DNA of 64,000 nt from DATJLY01 sp963773665 (GCA_963773665.1 CAVZBZ010000013.1:1-64000); one strand, 5' to 3'. Numbered from the stretch's first letter, positions 1 to 8,183 are shown. Made by a program: numbers and translations. The notes: generated by a model not told the origin, from the sequence alone.

Positions 1-1
1 G

Positions 2-34
2 AAATTCCCTGTAAATTCCCTGATAAGCAGGGAA
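2..34. repeat. Short direct repeats plus an inverted copy at the window edge
   Basis: AAATTCCCTG occurs at 2-11 and 13-22, followed by the inverted CAGGGAA at 28-34. The stretch is AT-richer than the neighbouring genes and looks like the end of a mobile-element or phage scar continuing to the left. No gene is visible in 1-150. Confidence 0.5.
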
Positions 35-150
35 TGCTGCTGGCCCCGCATCCTCCACGCAAGCTTGGGGACTGTCATCGTGATCGAGCGCCCTGCACTG
101 CTGATGAAGCTGCGCTATAAGGCGCGGGTACAAGCGGACGGCAGGCACGG

Positions 151-933
151 GTGGGCCAGGTCAGCCTCGTCGAATTGTCCAAGGATTTCGCGCTCCGCAC
201 CGACGGCGAGGTGCAGATCGTGCATGCGCTCGACCGCGTCAGCTTCACGGTCGAGGACGGCGAGGTGGTGGCGCTCATCGGCCCCTCGGGCTGCGGCAAG
301 ACCACGCTCTTGCGCATCGCCATGGGGCTCGAGCAGGCGAGCGCCGGCCGCGTTTTCGTCGATGGGCGCGAGGTCAAGGGCTGCGGCTATGACCGCGGCA
401 TCGTGTTCCAGCATGCCGAGCTTCTGCCGTGGCTCACCGCGCTCGAGAACGTGATGTTCGGGCTCGAGATGAAGGGCGTGCGCGGCAAGGCCTTGGCCGA
501 CGCCGCCCTGCGCTCGCTCGAGATCGTCGGCCTCAAGGATTCGTGGAACCGCCGGCCCAATCAGCTCTCGGGCGGCATGCAGCAGCGCGTCGGCATCGCC
601 CGGGCGCTCGCGGTCGATCCCAAGGTGCTGCTGATGGATGAGCCGTTCGGCGCGCTCGACGCGCAGACGCGCGAGGGGCTGCAGGCCGAGCTTCTCGATC
701 TCCACGCGCGCACTGGCAAGACCATCCTTTTCGTCACGCACGATCTCGACGAGGCGGTGCTGCTCGCCGATCGCGTCGTGGTGATGCGCGAGGGACGGGT
801 GCGCGAGGTGAGGACGGTGCCGCTGCCGCGCCCGCGCGGCGACGTGGCGGCCGTGCGCGGCGATGCGGCGTTTGCCGAGACGCGCTATCGTATCTGGCGG
901 GCGGTGCACGGGCTTCCCGCGTCCGTCCAATAG
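151..933 (+). CDS. ABC transporter ATP-binding protein (nitrate/sulfonate/taurine type)
   Basis: This is the ATPase of a SsuB/TauB/NrtD-type importer that drives uptake of a small organic or anionic solute at the inner membrane. The 260-residue length is normal for the family. Walker A (GPSGCGKTT) lies at about residues 44-52, the signature LSGGMQQR near 138 and Walker B LLMDEPFGALDA near 157, followed by a switch histidine in FVTHDLDEA. The start is GTG at 151 with only a weak upstream Shine-Dalgarno. The permease follows 8 bp downstream. The substrate-binding protein is not in the window and probably lies to the left. The substrate cannot be inferred. Confidence 0.9.
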   Translation: MGQVSLVELSKDFALRTDGEVQIVHALDRVSFTVEDGEVVALIGPSGCGKTTLLRIAMGLEQASAGRVFVDGREVKGCGYDRGIVFQHAELLPWLTALENVMFGLEMKGVRGKALADAALRSLEIVGLKDSWNRRPNQLSGGMQQRVGIARALAVDPKVLLMDEPFGALDAQTREGLQAELLDLHARTGKTILFVTHDLDEAVLLADRVVVMREGRVREVRTVPLPRPRGDVAAVRGDAAFAETRYRIWRAVHGLPASVQ

Positions 934-941
934 GAGCGTTC

Positions 942-1772
942 ATGGCCGAGCGCGTGGAAGAGCCGGTTGCGGCGAAGGTGAGGGTGGCGGGACTCGAGCG
1001 GCGCGCCGGCGTGCCGCGCTGGGCGATCACGACGATCTCGGTCCTCCTCGCGCTTGGCGCCTGGGAATTCTTCGGGCGCGACATCAACCCGGTGTTCGGC
1101 TCCTATCCGAGCGCGATCGCGGTCGCGTTCTGGGATCTCGTGCAGCTGGGCCTCCTGCAGACCGCGCTGGAGCAAAGCCTCGAGCCGTTCGGCTTCGGCT
1201 TCGGCCTCGCCATCCTCGTCGGCGTGCCGCTGGGCCTCGTCATCGGCGGGTTCCGCTTCGCCGAGGCCGCGCTCGGCATCTACGTCACGGCGGGCTACGC
1301 GCTGCCGCTCATCGCGCTCGTGCCGCTCCTCATGCTGTGGCTCGGACTGGGTTTCGCCGTCAAGGCGGCGGTGGTGATGCTGATGTCGGTGTTCCCGATC
1401 TGCATCAATACCTGGCTCGGCGTCAAATCGGTGCCCAAAAGCCTCATCGACGTTGGCAAATCCTTCGTCGCACCCAGCCGGACGATTTTGCGCCGCATCG
1501 TGCTGCCGGCGACGTTGCCTTACATCATGGCCGGCATCCGCCTTGCCGTCGGCCGCGGCGTGGTGGCGATGATCGTTGCCGAGTTCTTCACGGCGATCTC
1601 GGGCCTGGGCGCCATCATCATCAATTCGGCCAATAATTTCGACACGGCGCGGATGTTCGTGCCGGTCGTCGTGCTGATGGTGCTGGCGACGCTGCTCACC
1701 GCCGTCATCGGCTGGATCGAGCGCCGGGTGGCGCCCTGGCAGGCCGAGATCGCCGGCCACGACCGCGAGTGA
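942..1772 (+). CDS. ABC transporter permease (SsuC/TauC family)
   Basis: Inner-membrane permease of 276 residues and the partner of the ATPase just upstream. It has a cytoplasmic N-terminus of about 25 residues, then about six hydrophobic spans. The EAA-type loop that contacts the ATPase is seen as VGKSFVAPSRTILRRIVLPA at about residues 168-187. GAGCGTTC precedes the ATG, and the 8-bp gap to the previous gene indicates one transcript. Family members import sulfonates, taurine, nitrate, cyanate or pyrimidine precursors; nothing in the sequence distinguishes these. It is followed on the opposite strand by a convergent small gene only 3 bp away. Confidence 0.9.
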   Translation: MAERVEEPVAAKVRVAGLERRAGVPRWAITTISVLLALGAWEFFGRDINPVFGSYPSAIAVAFWDLVQLGLLQTALEQSLEPFGFGFGLAILVGVPLGLVIGGFRFAEAALGIYVTAGYALPLIALVPLLMLWLGLGFAVKAAVVMLMSVFPICINTWLGVKSVPKSLIDVGKSFVAPSRTILRRIVLPATLPYIMAGIRLAVGRGVVAMIVAEFFTAISGLGAIIINSANNFDTARMFVPVVVLMVLATLLTAVIGWIERRVAPWQAEIAGHDRE

Positions 1773-1775
1773 GGT

Positions 1776-2177
1776 TCAGCGCGTCGCGTTGTGGATGAGA
1801 TATGCGGCGAAATCCGCGGGCTTCAGCTTGATCGGCGAAGCACTCGCCTCGCCGGCCAAGGCGCGCGTCACCAGCATGTGGTTCTCGACATGGACGGGAT
1901 CGACCTTGAAGAGACCCGCCGCCTCGCGGATGCGCGGATAGTAGCGCGGATCGATCGCCTTCTCCTTCTTCGCGAGCCGCTCCAGCGCGTCGGCCTCGGC
2001 AAGCTCGGCCGGCTGCTGCTTCACGAGCTGCCAGTCGGTCTCGCCGGCCCAGCCGGCCGCGACCAGCTTCTTCACCGGCTCGTCGGTCACGCCGACCTTG
2101 TAGATGTGCTTGCCGAGCCCGACCTCGAACGCCCATTTGCCGAGCCTGGCGCTGCGCGCGACATAGAGCGTCGCCAT
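1776..2177 (-). CDS. Conserved small protein, GIY-YIG-like N-terminus
   Basis: A 133-residue protein. The start is placed at the ATG at 2177 because the sequence MATLYVARS from there is the first conserved-looking stretch; an in-frame ATG 24 bases upstream is less likely. The N-terminal half (LYVARS, then HIYKVGVTDEP, then an AGWAGETDW segment) resembles the Y-x-G, short-spacer, K-x-G-x-T layout of GIY-YIG/T5orf172-like domains, but I do not see a full catalytic Arg/Glu set. The C-terminal half is helical and charged. It converges with the ABC permease. Function is unknown and the fold assignment is tentative. Confidence 0.6.
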   Translation of the reverse strand: MATLYVARSARLGKWAFEVGLGKHIYKVGVTDEPVKKLVAAGWAGETDWQLVKQQPAELAEADALERLAKKEKAIDPRYYPRIREAAGLFKVDPVHVENHMLVTRALAGEASASPIKLKPADFAAYLIHNATR

Positions 2178-2255
2178 CCCGTTCCTCCCGCTCGCGCGCA
2201 AGTCTGACGATCGACCCGAGCATTGACAAGGGCGCCGCGTGTGCGATCCAGTGCG

Positions 2256-2289
2256 TTCTTCGACGACGCCCCTTCGGGGCTTCGCTCAG
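2256..2289. repeat. Left half of a dispersed palindromic repeat split by the IS110 element
   Basis: The stretch TTCTTCGAC...GCCCCTTCG...CGCTCAG matches the left arm of the uninterrupted repeat at 55461-55574. Its right half resumes at 3412. AG at 2288-2289 is the inferred recombination core, duplicated at 3412-3413. Confidence 0.75.
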
Positions 2290-2304
2290 CGACTGTGTTG
2301 CGCG

Positions 2305-3234
2305 TCAAGCGGTTTGCCATGGCTTACGGTCTCTCAGGATTGCATTCAAGATGGTGAGGAGCTTGCGCATGCAGGCGACCATGACGACCATCTTCGGCTT
2401 GCCTTTGGCGAGCAGCCTCTGGCGGAAGGCGCGGATGGTGGGGTTATGACGGACCGCCGACATGGTGGCGACAAAGAGGGCGGCGCGGACGTCCGGCCGG
2501 CCGCCGCCGATGAAGGACTTGCCGTGCCAACGACCCGACTGGCGGGTGAAGGGCGCGACGCCGACCAGGCTGGCGATCTTGCGGCGATCGAGCGTGCCAA
2601 GCTCGGGCAGTTCGGCGATAAGCGTGCGGGCGGTAATGTCGCCGACGCTTGGCACCGAGGCGAGGAGATTCTCCGTCTCGCGCCAGGCCGGCGAGCCGCG
2701 CACGGTGGTGCCGATGTCCTGGTCGAGCGCCGCGAGCTCCTTCTCGAGCACGCGGATCACCCGCTCGCAGCTCCGCTTGAGCCGCTTCGGCAGGCGCGCC
2801 GCGCGCTGGCGCTCGGCCACCATCATGACGATGATCTGCCGCCGGCGCGTGACCAAATCGGCCAGCGCCTGCGTGTCCTCGTCCGGGAGCGGCCGCGGCT
2901 CCGGATGCGTCGCCTCGGCGAACCGGGCGATCACCTCGGCATCGATCGCGTCGGTCTTCGCCCGCCGGCCGAGCGCCTGCGCGTAGTGACGCACCTGCGC
3001 CGGGTTGACCACCGCCAGCGGCAGGCCGGCACCGCCAACCGCCGCGGCAACCGTCATCTCGAAGCCGCCGGTCGCCTCGACCGCGACCAGAAGCGGCTGA
3101 AGCGACCGCAGCCGATCGACCAAAGCCGCCAGTCCTTCGCCGTCGCGCGCGACGGCGAAGGTCTCCCCCGTTGGCCGCACATGCACGTCCAACCGGTCCT
3201 TCGATACATCGATGCCAACATACTTCGCGTCCAT
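2305..3234 (-). CDS. IS110-family transposase (DEDD bridge recombinase)
   Basis: A 309-residue recombinase, the usual length for IS110. The N-terminal RuvC-like DEDD domain shows D in GIDVSKDRLDV (about residues 7-17), E in VEATGGFE (about 57) and the D-D pair in KTDAIDAEVIARF (about 93-105). A central coiled helical segment follows. The C-terminal Tnp domain contains SVPSVGDITARTLIAELPE and GRWHGKSFIGGGRP, where the family has its catalytic serine. Start is the ATG at 3234 (MDAKYVGIDVSK); the open frame continues upstream through the non-coding RNA region but carries no conserved protein sequence. IS110 enzymes act with an element-encoded bridge RNA. Confidence 0.95.
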   Translation of the reverse strand: MDAKYVGIDVSKDRLDVHVRPTGETFAVARDGEGLAALVDRLRSLQPLLVAVEATGGFEMTVAAAVGGAGLPLAVVNPAQVRHYAQALGRRAKTDAIDAEVIARFAEATHPEPRPLPDEDTQALADLVTRRRQIIVMMVAERQRAARLPKRLKRSCERVIRVLEKELAALDQDIGTTVRGSPAWRETENLLASVPSVGDITARTLIAELPELGTLDRRKIASLVGVAPFTRQSGRWHGKSFIGGGRPDVRAALFVATMSAVRHNPTIRAFRQRLLAKGKPKMVVMVACMRKLLTILNAILRDRKPWQTA

Positions 3235-3235
3235 C

Positions 3236-3360
3236 GAAGCCCTGCCTTGCTTAACCGGGCTCGCGCTGCGGCCCACACGACTGTCCGGGTTCAATGGATC
3301 GGCAATGGGAGAGCCAGGCTGAGCGACGGGCTTCCTGGCCCCAGGATGAGCCGGTCTCCC
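3236..3360 (-). ncRNA. Candidate bridge RNA of the IS110 element
   Basis: Read on the minus strand, two stem-internal-loop-stem structures are visible. The target loop is closed by GGGAGA (3360-3355) and TCTCCC (3312-3307) and has an apical GGGC/GCCC hairpin (3341-3338 with 3331-3328). Its 5' side holds CTCATCCT (3350-3343), identical to the left target flank; its 3' side holds TCGCTCAG (3326-3319), the reverse complement of the right flank; both include the CT core. The donor loop is closed by GAACCC with GGGCTTC. It holds ACAGTCG (3284-3278), identical to the element's right end, and CAAG (3249-3246), complementary to its left end. The 5' limit is uncertain and may reach about 3400. Confidence 0.75.
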
Positions 3361-3411
3361 CACTGCCACCGCACCCACCACTCTAGCCGATGCGGCCGAT
3401 TCCGACTTACA

Positions 3412-3481
3412 AGGATGAGGACTTTATCTTAATGCCATCAGTCGAAGTCCCTTGTCCTGAGCGAAGTCGAAGGACGCACGA
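3412..3481. repeat. Right half of the dispersed palindromic repeat split by IS110
   Basis: AGGATGAGGACTTTATCTTAA, followed by TCCTGAGCGAAGTCGAAGGA, matches the right part of the repeat at 55461-55574. The segment has been captured into the 5' end of the following open reading frame. Confidence 0.7.
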
Positions 3482-5027
3482 TCTAGCAGCAGCATTTTTT
3501 GCTGCGCTCGTTCTTTTGTCGGCGCTGCCGTGCGGCGCCGCGACGCTGCGCTGGGCCAACCGGTACGATGTCCGCTCGCTCGATCCCTATGCCGGGCGCG
3601 AGACGTTCCTCAGGAGTTTCGACGACAACATCTACGAGCCGCTGGTGCGGCGCGGCCGTGAGCTTGCGCTCGAGCCGGCGCTGGCCTCGAGCTGGAAGAC
3701 GATGGCGCCCGACCGCTGGCGCTTCACGCTCCGCGACGGCGTCGTGTTCCAGGACGGGGAGCATTTCACCGCTGCCGATGTCGTCTATTCCTTCGCCCGC
3801 GCCCGCGCGCCCGGCTCGCGCATCGCACCGGTGCTGTCGCCCATCGAAAGCGTGCGCGCGATCGACCCGCGGACGATCGAGATCGCGACGGGCGGCCCCG
3901 ATCCGCTGCTGCTCGACGAGCTCGCCCAATGGCCGATCATGAGCCGCACCTGGTGCGAGGAGCACGCGGGCGAGGAGGATTTCGCCGCCGACCACGCGAA
4001 CGGCACCGGCCCCTTCATGGTCGAGGAGCGCATCCCCGGAAAGAGCACCGTGCTCGTGCCCAATCCGCGCTGGTGGGACGGGCGCACGCACGATCTAGAC
4101 CGCGTCGTCTTCACGCCGATCGCCGATCCCGACGCGCTCGTCGCTGCGCTCGAGCGCGGCGACATCGACATGATCTACGACGTGCCGCCGCAGGCCGCCG
4201 ACCGCATCGCCCGCACGCCCGGCTTCAAAATCGTCGAGGGGCCGGAGCTCATGACCATCTTCCTGGGCTTCGACGAATGGCGCGACCAGCTCATCGACGG
4301 CAACGTCACGGGCCGCAATCCGTTCAAGGACCGGCGCGTGCGCGAGGCGTTCGCGCACGGCATCGACGAGACGGCGATCATCGCGCATGTGATGCGCGGC
4401 CATGCGACGCCGGCGGGCCTCATCGTCGGGCCCGGCATCGAGGGGTTCGACCGCGCGCTCGACGGGCGTGCGCCTTACGATCCGGCGCTCGCCCGCCGCC
4501 TGCTCGCCGAAGCGGGCTTCGCCGGGGGCTTCGCGACGGGCATGGACTGTCCGACCGACCGCTACGTCAACGACGAGGCGATCTGCGAGGAGATCGTGGC
4601 GCAGCTCGCGATGATCGGCGTCAAGGTCGATCTCATGGCGCAGGAGCGCACCGATTTCTTCGCCAAGATCATGCCGCCGGCGATGAACACGAGCTTTTTC
4701 CTGCTCGGCTGGACGCCCGCGGTCGACGACGCGCAGGGGACGCTCGTCAATCTCGCGGCGACGCGCAACCCGGCGCAGCATCAGGGCGAGTTCAACATCG
4801 CGGGCTATTCCAATCCCGCGCTCGACCGGCTGGTGGCGCGGCTGCGCGTCGAGACCGATCCGCGGCAGAGGCGCGCGCTCCTGCGCCGGGCATTGGCGCT
4901 CGTGAAGGACGATTTGGCCTATCTGCCGCTGCACCGGCAAAACATCCTGTGGGCGGTGCGCGCCGGCATCGACCTCGTCCAGCGCCCCGACAACAGCTTT
5001 CCGCTGCGCTTCGTGCGGATGAAATAG
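3432..5027 (+). CDS. Peptide/nickel-type ABC transporter substrate-binding protein (SBP family 5)
   Basis: Periplasmic solute receptor of the DppA/OppA family, about 531 residues. A hydrophobic signal-like segment (LAAAFFAALVLLSALPCGAA) precedes the mature start at TLRWANRYDVRSLDP. The family-5 core follows, with YEPLVRRG, WRFTLRDGVVFQDGEHFTA and NPRWWDG. The N-terminus is doubtful: the first 15-25 residues (including PERSRR) are translated from the dispersed repeat that flanks the IS110 insertion. The native start and promoter may therefore have been displaced, and the frame is open to 3390. No permease or ATPase accompanies it; an MFS carrier follows. The ligand is unknown. Confidence 0.85.
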   Translation: MPSVEVPCPERSRRTHDLAAAFFAALVLLSALPCGAATLRWANRYDVRSLDPYAGRETFLRSFDDNIYEPLVRRGRELALEPALASSWKTMAPDRWRFTLRDGVVFQDGEHFTAADVVYSFARARAPGSRIAPVLSPIESVRAIDPRTIEIATGGPDPLLLDELAQWPIMSRTWCEEHAGEEDFAADHANGTGPFMVEERIPGKSTVLVPNPRWWDGRTHDLDRVVFTPIADPDALVAALERGDIDMIYDVPPQAADRIARTPGFKIVEGPELMTIFLGFDEWRDQLIDGNVTGRNPFKDRRVREAFAHGIDETAIIAHVMRGHATPAGLIVGPGIEGFDRALDGRAPYDPALARRLLAEAGFAGGFATGMDCPTDRYVNDEAICEEIVAQLAMIGVKVDLMAQERTDFFAKIMPPAMNTSFFLLGWTPAVDDAQGTLVNLAATRNPAQHQGEFNIAGYSNPALDRLVARLRVETDPRQRRALLRRALALVKDDLAYLPLHRQNILWAVRAGIDLVQRPDNSFPLRFVRMK

Positions 5028-5033
5028 GATTTT

Positions 5034-5111
5034 GTCGTCCCCGCGAAAGCGGGGACCCAGGATCAAGTGACGTGCCGTCGCCCTGGGCCCCTGCTTTCGC
5101 AGGGGCGACGG
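5034..5111. repeat. Dispersed intergenic palindrome (GTCGTCCCCGCGAAAGCGGG type)
   Basis: Two inverted blocks, one starting at 5034 with CCCCGCGAAAGCGGGG and one ending about 5111 with CCTGCTTTCGCAGGGG, occupy the gap after the binding-protein gene. The same family appears at 45222-45299. Confidence 0.7.
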
Positions 5112-5194
5112 AAAGGGGCATCTTGCTTTGCAACAGCGGATTCATTTCATATGCTGCCGCGAGAGAAAAATATCGCGGCGTGGGGGACGACGGC

Positions 5195-6571
5195 ATGGCA
5201 ACGGCTGAAGCAGCGGCATTTTCGCCGCAAATCGCGGCGCGCATCGAGCGGCTGCCGCTGTCTCCCTGGCACGTGCGCATCGGGCTCATCATCGGCAGCG
5301 CCTGGTTCTTCGACGGATTCGACGCGCTCGCCATCGCCTACGTGCTGCCGGCGCTCATCGGGCCGTGGAAGATCGCGCCCTATGAGATCGGGCTGCTGAT
5401 TGCGTCCGGCTATGCCGGGCAGACGATCGGCTCGGTTTATTTCGGCTGGCTCGCCGAGCGCATCGGCCGCGTGCCGGTCGCGCTCTACACGCTCCTCCTG
5501 TTCTCGCTGACGAGCCTCGTCTGCGCCTTTGCGTGGGACTACGGCTCGCTCTTCGTGATGCGCTTCGTCCAGGGCCTGGGATTGGGCGGCGAGATCCCGA
5601 TCATGGCGGCCTACATCAACGAATTCGCCGCCTCGAAGCGGCGCGGCCGGTTCTCGCTTTCCTATCAGATCCTGTTCTCGATCGGCCTTTTCGCGGTGGC
5701 GCTGCTCGGGCGCTGGGTGGTGCCGACCTTCGGCTGGCGCTGGATGTTCGTGATCGGCGCCGTGCCGGCGCTTCTCGCGCTGCCGCTCCGCCGCATCCTG
5801 CCCGAATCGCCGCGCTGGCTGGCGAGCCGCGGCCGGCTCGAGGAGGCCGACGCGACCTTGCGCCGCATCGAGGAGGTGATCTCGAAGCAAGGGCGCCGGC
5901 CGCTGCCGCCGGTGCCGCAGAACGTGCCGCTGCCGAAGCCCGCGGACACGCGCTTTGCCGATCTGTTCAAGGGCGTCTATCGCCGCCGCACCTACAGCGT
6001 CTGGGTGCTGTGGGTGTCGAGCTATCTCGTCGTCTACGGACTCACGACCTGGATGCCGTCGCTGTGGCGCACGGTCTATCACCTGTCGCTGCAGGAGGCG
6101 CTCAATTACGGCGCGATCGCCTCGACCGTCGGCATTTGCGGCAGCTTCCTCAATATCTGGCTGATCGAGGCGATGGGCCGCAAGACGCTGTTCTCGACCG
6201 CGCTCCTGCTCAGCGCCATTCCGCTCCTGACGCTCGCCGCCTATGCCGGCTCGATGGCGCCGCCCTGGGTGCTCTTCACCGTGATCTGCGCCTATTACCC
6301 GAACTCGATCCTGGCGCTCTCGCTCAGCACCTATAACGCCGAGCTCTATCCCAACGAGCTGCGCTCGCTCGGCGTCGGCGTCGGCAATGCGTGGCTGCGC
6401 TTCGCCTCGGTCATCGGGCCGACCTTCATCGGCTTCATTTTGCCGATCTGGGGGCTGGGCTCGGTGTTCCTGATCCTCGGCGTCGCCGTCGTGATCGGCG
6501 GGCTTACCTGCATCTTCTTCGCCGACGAGACCCGCGGCCAGGTGCTCGAGCAGGTCTCGCCGACGGTCTAG
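5195..6571 (+). CDS. MFS transporter (metabolite/sugar porter type)
   Basis: Twelve-helix major facilitator of 458 residues in the inner membrane. Helix 1 begins at about residue 30 (IGLIIGSAWFFDGFDALAIA). The loop 2-3 signature is GWLAERIGRVP, and RFVQGLGLGGEIPIMAAYINE resembles the proton-linked aromatic-acid or sugar porter branches. A long hydrophilic central loop (about residues 205-255) separates the halves. Start is the ATG at 5195 (MATAEAAAF) after GGGGGACGACGGC; the open frame runs much further upstream, but only as the shadow of the preceding gene. Substrate cannot be read from the sequence. Confidence 0.88.
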   Translation: MATAEAAAFSPQIAARIERLPLSPWHVRIGLIIGSAWFFDGFDALAIAYVLPALIGPWKIAPYEIGLLIASGYAGQTIGSVYFGWLAERIGRVPVALYTLLLFSLTSLVCAFAWDYGSLFVMRFVQGLGLGGEIPIMAAYINEFAASKRRGRFSLSYQILFSIGLFAVALLGRWVVPTFGWRWMFVIGAVPALLALPLRRILPESPRWLASRGRLEEADATLRRIEEVISKQGRRPLPPVPQNVPLPKPADTRFADLFKGVYRRRTYSVWVLWVSSYLVVYGLTTWMPSLWRTVYHLSLQEALNYGAIASTVGICGSFLNIWLIEAMGRKTLFSTALLLSAIPLLTLAAYAGSMAPPWVLFTVICAYYPNSILALSLSTYNAELYPNELRSLGVGVGNAWLRFASVIGPTFIGFILPIWGLGSVFLILGVAVVIGGLTCIFFADETRGQVLEQVSPTV

Positions 6572-6581
6572 GCGATCGGCG

Positions 6582-8183
6582 TCACGCGCCTTCGGCGATC
6601 AGCGTCTCGTAGGCCGGGACGGTCAGCCATTCGGGAAAGTTCTTCGCCTCGATGAGCGACAGGAAAAGACGCGCCGCGTCGTGGAAGCGGCCCTTCTCCC
6701 AGGCCTCGTCGCCGAACGTGGCCTTGAGTTTCTGGAGCTCCTCATCGAGCACCTTGCGCACGAGCGGCAGATCGACCGTGCGCCCGTCCTGAAGCTTGGC
6801 ATTGTGGCGGATCCACTGCCACACCTGGGCGCGGCTGATCTCGGCCGTGGCCGCATCCTCCATCAGATGATAAAGCGGCACGCAGCCCGTGCCCCTGAGC
6901 CACGCCTCGAGATATCCCACCCCGACATTGACGTTCTGGCGCAGGCCCGGCTCGGTGATCGGGCCCTGCGGCACGGCGAGAAGGTCGGCGGCGCTCACGT
7001 TCACGTCCTGGCGTTTGCGCGCGATCTGGTTCGCCTCGGGCATCGCCTTGTCGAAAATCTCCTTGGCGATCGGCACGAGGCCCGGGTGGGCTACCCACGT
7101 GCCGTCGTGCCCGTCGCCCGCCTCGCGCAGCTTGTCGGCGCGCACTTTTTCCATCGCCGCTTCGTTGGCGGCGGGATTGTCGCGGATCGGGATCTGCGCC
7201 GCCATGCCGCCCATCGCATGCACGTTGCGCCGGTGGCAGGTCTTGATGAGCGCGAGGCTGTAGGAGCGCAAGAAATGCGCCGTCATCGTCACCTGCGCCC
7301 GGTCCGGCAGCACGCGGGACGGGTCTTCGGCGAATTTCTTGATGTAGCTGTAGATATAGTCCCAGCGGCCGCAATTGAGCCCGGACGAATGATCGCGCAG
7401 CTCATAGAGGATCTCGTCCATCTCGAAGGCGGCCAGGATCGTCTCGATCAGCACGGTCGCCTTGACCGTGCCTTTCGGCAATCCCACCCGCTTCTGGCTT
7501 TCGACGAACACATCGTTCCACAGCTTCGCCTCGTGCCGGCTCTCGAGCTTCGGCAGGTAAAAATAGGGGCCGGTGCCGCGCTGCACGAGTTCCTGGGCGT
7601 TATGGAAGAAATAAAGGCCGAAATCGAACAATGATCCCGACATCGCCGCGCCATCGACCAGCACGTGCGCCTCGGGCAGATGCCAGCCGCGCGGCCGCAC
7701 CAGAAGGGTCGCGGTCTTGGGCTGGAGCGCGTAGTGCCGCCCGGTCTGCGGGTCGTTGAACGCGATCGTGCGGCGCACCGCGTCGATCAGGTTGAGCTGT
7801 CCCTCGATCAGGTTCGCCCAGGTCGGCGTCGAGGCGTCCTCGAAATCCGCCATGTAGACGGAGGCGCCGCAGTTGAGTGCGTTGATCACCATCTTGCGGT
7901 CCACCGGGCCGGTGATCTCGATGCGCCGGTCGAGCAGATCCTTGGGCAGCGGCGCCACCGTCCAGTCGCCGTCGCGGATGGCGCGCGTCTCGGCCGGGAA
8001 ATCGGGCTTTTCACCTGCGTCGAGCCGGTGCTGGCGCTCCGCGCGCGCGGCCAGAAGGCGCTTGCGCTCAGGCCCGAAACTGCGCTCGAGATGCACCAGA
8101 AATTCCACCGCCTCCGCACTCAGGATGCGCTCCTGGCCGGCGGCTTTAGCGCCGCGGATCTCGACCCCCTTCAGCTCTGCCAT
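6582..8183 (-). CDS. aceB: Malate synthase A
   Basis: Condenses glyoxylate with acetyl-CoA to malate, the second step of the glyoxylate shunt. The length of 533 residues is typical of isoform A (isoform G is about 720). The malate synthase signature is clear at RDHSSGLNCGRWDYIYS, and GPYFYLPKLESRHEAKLWND precedes it; ADFEDASTPTW carries an acidic catalytic cluster. Start at the ATG at 8183 (MAELKGVEIRG). Isocitrate lyase is not in the window. A GST gene lies immediately upstream on the same strand (10-bp gap), so the two may be cotranscribed. Confidence 0.96.
   Translation of the reverse strand: MAELKGVEIRGAKAAGQERILSAEAVEFLVHLERSFGPERKRLLAARAERQHRLDAGEKPDFPAETRAIRDGDWTVAPLPKDLLDRRIEITGPVDRKMVINALNCGASVYMADFEDASTPTWANLIEGQLNLIDAVRRTIAFNDPQTGRHYALQPKTATLLVRPRGWHLPEAHVLVDGAAMSGSLFDFGLYFFHNAQELVQRGTGPYFYLPKLESRHEAKLWNDVFVESQKRVGLPKGTVKATVLIETILAAFEMDEILYELRDHSSGLNCGRWDYIYSYIKKFAEDPSRVLPDRAQVTMTAHFLRSYSLALIKTCHRRNVHAMGGMAAQIPIRDNPAANEAAMEKVRADKLREAGDGHDGTWVAHPGLVPIAKEIFDKAMPEANQIARKRQDVNVSAADLLAVPQGPITEPGLRQNVNVGVGYLEAWLRGTGCVPLYHLMEDAATAEISRAQVWQWIRHNAKLQDGRTVDLPLVRKVLDEELQKLKATFGDEAWEKGRFHDAARLFLSLIEAKNFPEWLTVPAYETLIAEGA

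Larger units (their letters stand above)
2290..3413 (-). mobile_element. IS110-family insertion sequence (complete)
   Basis: Element of about 1,124 bp. Boundaries come from joining the two halves of the interrupted repeat: the AG dinucleotide at 2288-2289 recurs at 3412-3413 (CT on the transposase strand), and removing one copy restores a repeat resembling 55503-55540. Layout is that of the IS110 group: a long non-coding segment (about 180 bp) upstream of the transposase and only about 15 bp downstream. There are no terminal inverted repeats and no target duplication beyond the core, as is usual for IS110. It appears intact and possibly active. Confidence 0.88.

Noticed and set aside
75..930. 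Minus-strand open frames opposite the first ABC ATPase
   Set aside because: Shadow frames with no conserved motif, lying opposite an unmistakable ATPase.
3929..6571. 880-residue open frame covering the SBP 3' half and the MFS gene
   Set aside because: Its first 420 codons are antiframe to the clear SBP and have Arg/Gly/Ala-rich shadow composition; only the part from 5195 is the MFS protein.
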